This document shows, one piece after another, positions 60,755-64,000 of a stretch of 64,000 bases of DNA. The notes under the pieces were generated by a model that was not told the origin of the DNA, ran no database searches, and was given only the letters and a program-made list of their open reading frames with translations. Every line of letters begins with the position of its first letter. Position 1 is the first letter of the stretch. This DNA comes from Pseudomonadota bacterium. Its GTDB lineage: Bacteria; Myxococcota_A; UBA796; CAJQPC01. Where the stretch lies: NCBI GenBank assembly GCA_024228935.1, contig JAAESX010000349.1, positions 82,758-146,757 of the forward strand, read 5' to 3'. Made by a program: the position numbers and the translations under genes.

Positions 60755-62179
60755 ATGCGAAGCAGCCGCCGACTCCTCGAGCATCGCAAGCCGTTCGAGG
60801 ATCTCGAAGCCGCCGTCCTGGAGCGCTCGCTCGCGTTCCCGGGCGAGGTGGCCGACCCGGTCCTGGCTGCGCTCCGCTACGTCATCAACTTCGCCAAGCT
60901 GACCGAGATCCGGGATGAGCACGGCACCGACCACGACGTCCGCGAGGTGCTCGGCACCCACGCGTGGAAGGTCGTCGACCGGCTGCGTCCCCGGCTCCAG
61001 GACGAGGAGCACCTGTGGGCCGCCACCCGCGCGCTGCCCGAGCTGGTCGCCGACACCCAGGTCCTGCGCGAGAAGCTGCGGGGCTCGCTGGGCCTCGATC
61101 CACGGCACGTCGACCGCGAGGTCTGCGACCGCAAGCTCCTGCTCGTCGTCGGTGGGGGAGGCGGTGCCGGGTACGGCTACGCGGGCCTGTTCACCCTGCT
61201 CCATCGCAACGAGCTCCAGCCCGAGCTCATCTGCGGCACGTCCATCGGCGCGCTGCTGGGCCTGTTCCGCGCGAAGACGCGTCAGCACGATCTGGCCCGT
61301 CTCATCGAGGCCAACAAGAAGCTCTCCTGGCAGAACGTCTTCAACCTTCGGCCCGAGCCGTCGAGGTATGGCCTCCCGGCCACGCTGCGGCTCCACCTGC
61401 GTCGGGCCATCGGCGAGTTCCTCCTCAACGAGGACGGACGCGTCATGTCGCTTTCGGAGATGGAGATCCCGCTCTACGTCGTCGCGACCGGGCTGACGGT
61501 GGACGCCCTGAAGCACGACCTCGGCTACTACGAGCACTTCCTCGACGACGTCGTGAAGCCTGGCTTCGTCTTCCGGGCGAGCCGCCTGCGGAGCGTCACC
61601 GGCATCGCCAACATCTTCCGCGAGTTCGCACAGAACCCGGACGCGCTGCGCAAGGTCGTCTTCGGCCTTGACGAGGGGACCGAGGACGTCGACTGCATCG
61701 ACGCGGCCGGCTTCTCCGCTTCGGTCCCGGGGCTCCTGCACTACGACGTCCACCGCGACGACCAGCGCATGAAGCACCTGCTGGACGGGCTGTACGCGAA
61801 GACCGGCATCACGCGCTTGACCGAGGGCGGCGTGGTCGACAACGTGCCGGCACGGGTGGCGTTCAAGGCGGCGATGGACGGTCGCGCCGGCGGACACCGC
61901 AACTGCTACGTGCTGGCGTTCGACTGCTTCACGCCGCGGCCTTCGAGCCACATCTTCTATCCGCTGCAGCAGATCGCTCGGGCCAACGTCATCAAGAGCC
62001 GGCCCTACGCCAACCTGTACCTGCCGCTCTCGCGCACGCTGTCCCCGCTGAACCTGGTCCCGACCGTCCAGGACGTGGCCGCCGCGAGCCGCTGGGCGAT
62101 GCGCGACTTCGAGCCGCACCTGCCGCTGCTGAACGCCATCTTCACGCCCTTCGCGCCCCTGGAGCGGAGCGCCGGTTAG
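60755..62179 (+). CDS. Patatin-like phospholipase
   Basis: A 474-residue lipid hydrolase. The oxyanion loop is VVGGGGGAGYGYAG near residue 132, and the nucleophile elbow is CGTSIGALLG with Ser163. The catalytic Asp box normally reads DGG; here it is TEGGVVDNVPA near residue 356, so a Glu replaces the Asp, or the Asp five residues later serves. A long N-terminal helical region precedes the catalytic domain. It would deacylate phospholipids. It is co-directional with the helicase gene upstream and the CysQ-like gene 29 bases downstream. Confidence 0.85.
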   Translation: MRSSRRLLEHRKPFEDLEAAVLERSLAFPGEVADPVLAALRYVINFAKLTEIRDEHGTDHDVREVLGTHAWKVVDRLRPRLQDEEHLWAATRALPELVADTQVLREKLRGSLGLDPRHVDREVCDRKLLLVVGGGGGAGYGYAGLFTLLHRNELQPELICGTSIGALLGLFRAKTRQHDLARLIEANKKLSWQNVFNLRPEPSRYGLPATLRLHLRRAIGEFLLNEDGRVMSLSEMEIPLYVVATGLTVDALKHDLGYYEHFLDDVVKPGFVFRASRLRSVTGIANIFREFAQNPDALRKVVFGLDEGTEDVDCIDAAGFSASVPGLLHYDVHRDDQRMKHLLDGLYAKTGITRLTEGGVVDNVPARVAFKAAMDGRAGGHRNCYVLAFDCFTPRPSSHIFYPLQQIARANVIKSRPYANLYLPLSRTLSPLNLVPTVQDVAAASRWAMRDFEPHLPLLNAIFTPFAPLERSAG

Positions 62180-62208
62180 GCCTCGTCCCTCAGCGAACAG
62201 GAGACGAG

Positions 62209-63000
62209 ATGGATCTGCAGGCGGTGCACGACCTGGCGGTCGCAGCAGCTCAGGAGGCCGGAGTGGCCATCCGCGAGCTCTACAAGGACAAGGTCATCCT
62301 CAAGATGAAGGGCGAGGAGAACCCGCTCACCGAGGCGGACCTGGCCGCGGACCGCATCCTGGAGGCGAAGCTCCGGCACGCGTTCGAGGACACCGGCTGG
62401 CTGTCCGAGGAGACCAAGGACGACGGCACGCGCCTCGGCAAGCCCTACGCCTGGATCATCGATCCGGTCGACGGCACCCGCGAGTACACGCTCGGCATCC
62501 CCGAGTTCGCGGTCAGCATCGGCTTCATCCAGGGAGAAGAGGCCGTCGTCGGCGTCCTCTACAACCCCATCGAGGACCAGCTGTTCAGCGGCATCGTCGG
62601 TGTCGGCGCCTGGCTCAACGGCGAGAAGATGACGGTGTCGGGCCACGCCGAGCTCGACGGCGCCCGCGTCCTCTGCTCGCGCAGCGAGGCCAAGAAGGGC
62701 TGGTTCGATCCGTGGAAGGAGCAGCTCGACCTGAGCCCGACCGGCTCGGTCGCCTACAAGTTCGGTCTGGTCGCGGCCGGCCTCGCCGAGGCGACGTTCA
62801 CGAACAAGCCGCGGAACGAGTGGGACATCGCGGGCGGCGTCGCCATCATCCACGCGGCCGGGGGCAAGACCAGCAACCGTCACGGCGTGGCGTTCCGGTT
62901 CAACCAGCCGGACCCGCTCCAGGACGGCATCTGCGGCACCAATGGCGCCTGCCAGGACAACATCCTGGGCGTGATGAAGCAGCAAGCGGTCTCTCCCTGA
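62209..63000 (+). CDS. cysQ: Inositol-monophosphatase-fold phosphatase, CysQ-like
   Basis: A 263-residue member of the lithium-sensitive phosphatase fold. Metal motifs are WLSEETKDDGT, IIDPVDGTREYTLG and NEWDIAGGVAIIHAAGG. Similarity to 3'(2'),5'-bisphosphate nucleotidases is suggested by the REYT stretch after DPVDGT. That activity removes PAP, the inhibitory by-product of the two sulfotransferases in this window. An inositol or sugar phosphatase role remains possible. Confidence 0.82.
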   Translation: MDLQAVHDLAVAAAQEAGVAIRELYKDKVILKMKGEENPLTEADLAADRILEAKLRHAFEDTGWLSEETKDDGTRLGKPYAWIIDPVDGTREYTLGIPEFAVSIGFIQGEEAVVGVLYNPIEDQLFSGIVGVGAWLNGEKMTVSGHAELDGARVLCSRSEAKKGWFDPWKEQLDLSPTGSVAYKFGLVAAGLAEATFTNKPRNEWDIAGGVAIIHAAGGKTSNRHGVAFRFNQPDPLQDGICGTNGACQDNILGVMKQQAVSP

Positions 63001-63145
63001 GCGCGCGTCGCGGCCCCACTTCTGCCTCGCCCCTCGCAAGCTCGGGTCGACGCAGTGGGGACCCCTTCCGGCCGCGCGCAGCGTTTTGTCTTTCGGCCCC
63101 CCCCACGTCATGGGTCAAACTGGCGCCATCCACACGAGGTTCTCC

Positions 63146-63916
63146 ATGAACGCACGGCTACTTCTCGCCTCCTCGGCCATCTTCGGACTCACCGCCTGCG
63201 GCGGCGGCATCCTCGGCATGAGCGTCGGCGAGACCCTGGACTACGCCCACGTGGGCACCTCGGTCGTCTGCCTGGGCTCCGACGCGGGTGAGCGCGCGCT
63301 CGAGTTCCGCGACGACGACGGCGCCTTCCGCATCGAAGGCACGGTGGTCTCGGATGAGTCCGACAGCCGCTCGGTCGGCAACGTCGACGCCTGCTGGGGC
63401 CCCCCGAGCCGCGTCCTGACCATCGAGGATGACACCGGCGTCACCTGGGCCGTCGGCTATCGCTGGCACTCCGACACCATGGGCGACACCACGCCGGCCG
63501 TCGACGTCGAGGCCGGTGACGCCATCGCGCTGACCTACCGTTCGGGCGAGATGCCCGGTTCGGCTGGCTTCGTCGTCTCGGATGACCGGGAGATCGTCAG
63601 CTACGTGCTCGAGTCCGGCCGCGGCGGACCCGCTCTGGCCGAGGGCGACGTGCCCGGCGTCTCGGTCGGTGTCGGCAACAGCGTCGGCGTCGGCGACGAC
63701 GACAGCTGTGGCGTGCAGACGGGCTTCGAGGTCACCTTCGCGACCGTCTCGGGCGACACGTCCGAGGTCGGCCCTGGTGGTGACGACCAGCTCGTCATCG
63801 AGGACGGCACCGCGCCGTACACGCTGTGCAACATCAACAGCTACGAGACCGAGGACGACGACTGCCCGACGAAGCCGGAGACGTCCTGGATCCTCTTCAA
63901 CGGCGGCGAGATATAG
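63146..63916 (+). CDS. Acidic lipoprotein of unknown function
   Basis: A 256-residue lipoprotein (MNARLLLASSAIFGLTACGGG) with a conventional signal. The mature protein is strongly acidic and beta-rich, with a Gly/Val low-complexity segment (VSVGVGNSVGVGDDDSCGV) and paired cysteines. No domain is recognised. The ATG at 63146 is preferred over an upstream in-frame start because it begins the signal peptide. A strong terminator follows 18 bases after the stop. Confidence 0.8.
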   Translation: MNARLLLASSAIFGLTACGGGILGMSVGETLDYAHVGTSVVCLGSDAGERALEFRDDDGAFRIEGTVVSDESDSRSVGNVDACWGPPSRVLTIEDDTGVTWAVGYRWHSDTMGDTTPAVDVEAGDAIALTYRSGEMPGSAGFVVSDDREIVSYVLESGRGGPALAEGDVPGVSVGVGNSVGVGDDDSCGVQTGFEVTFATVSGDTSEVGPGGDDQLVIEDGTAPYTLCNINSYETEDDDCPTKPETSWILFNGGEI

Positions 63917-63934
63917 GGAGCGCCGGCTCCAACG

Positions 63935-63964
63935 AAGAACGGCGGCCCTCGGGCCGCCGTTCTT
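63935..63964. terminator. Strong bidirectional terminator hairpin
   Basis: AAGAACGGCGGCCC and GGGCCGCCGTTCTT form a perfect 14-bp inverted repeat around a TC centre; in practice this is 13 bp with a CTCG loop. It lies between the end of the plus-strand lipoprotein gene and the end of a minus-strand gene, so it can terminate both. The A-rich and T-rich flanks provide a short U tract either way. Confidence 0.8.
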
Positions 63965-63983
63965 GCTCTGCGGGCAGCGAGCG

Positions 63984-64000
63984 CTACTGCTTCTTCGCAC
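63984..64000 (-). CDS. Last codons of a minus-strand gene entering from the right edge
   Basis: Reading the minus strand from the right edge gives AKKQ followed by TAG (63984-63986). Its place right after the bidirectional terminator makes a gene end likely. Too little is present to name a product. Confidence 0.3.

Noticed and set aside
58325..62119. A 1264-codon open frame antisense to the helicase and patatin genes
   Set aside because: Its translation is repetitive and rich in Arg, Gln, Val and Gly, as expected from the antisense frame of GC-rich genes. The plus strand has two proteins with intact catalytic motifs.

Overview
The window is a GC-rich, gene-dense stretch from a Gram-negative bacterium. 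An uncultivated Myxococcota-like (deltaproteobacterial) lineage fits best. This is inferred from many small lipoproteins, MopE-type metal-binding repeat proteins, a PilZ protein, FHA regulators, an ergothioneine pair and a sulfated-exopolysaccharide-type locus; no rRNA or marker gene here can settle it. I saw no tRNA, rRNA, CRISPR array, insertion sequence, phage gene or origin. No stretch longer than about 300 bases lacks a gene.

Layout. 1-770 (minus): a TudS-like DUF523 gene followed by phnA. 836-3042 (plus): egtB-egtD for ergothioneine. 3065-4632: a damaged patch with a truncated plus-strand lipoprotein abutting a truncated minus-strand esterase, preceded by a frameshifted gene of unknown family. 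4670-9573 (minus): a zinc-type ABC uptake operon whose periplasmic protein and ATPase genes are separated by two unfamiliar lipoproteins. 9583-18763: esterase, oxidoreductase and divergent LysR regulator, DNA glycosylase, GNAT, methyltransferase, YchF, lysozyme and lipoproteins. 18760-23463 (minus): a tight five-gene unit with a lipid-kinase-like membrane protein, a GNAT and an OleC-like adenylating enzyme. 23462-31488: secreted lipoproteins, thioesterase, MAPEG protein, M32 carboxypeptidase, YkgJ-type protein and a MopE-like lipoprotein. 31469-40876: thiD, a fused aconitase-family enzyme, membrane proteins, lipoproteins and an AlkP-superfamily phosphodiesterase. 41065-44347: a large MopE/FG-GAP lipoprotein, then a thioredoxin-fold lipoprotein. 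44358-55337: polysaccharide genes (WecB, Wzx, sulfotransferase, Wza, two ligase/polymerases, BY-kinase). 55341-64000: PilZ protein, two paralogous FHA/winged-helix regulators, a second sulfotransferase, a nuclease-XPD-type helicase fusion, a patatin, a CysQ-like phosphatase and a lipoprotein ending at a strong terminator.

The most striking observation is at 43730-44347. A lipid-anchored thioredoxin-like protein has an in-frame TGA exactly where the first cysteine of the WCGPC active site belongs. The frame continues through the whole rest of the fold, and a well-placed hairpin follows the TGA. This looks like a selenocysteine-containing envelope redox protein rather than a pseudogene.

Two other themes recur. 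First, many lipoproteins have signal peptides of only 6-9 residues before the lipobox cysteine, with no charged n-region; in several, no upstream canonical start exists. Second, several genes in the left part carry single-base frameshifts in or near G/C runs, and two sites look like junctions between gene fragments. Those may be sequencing or assembly errors, or real decay, so the reader should treat these regions with caution.
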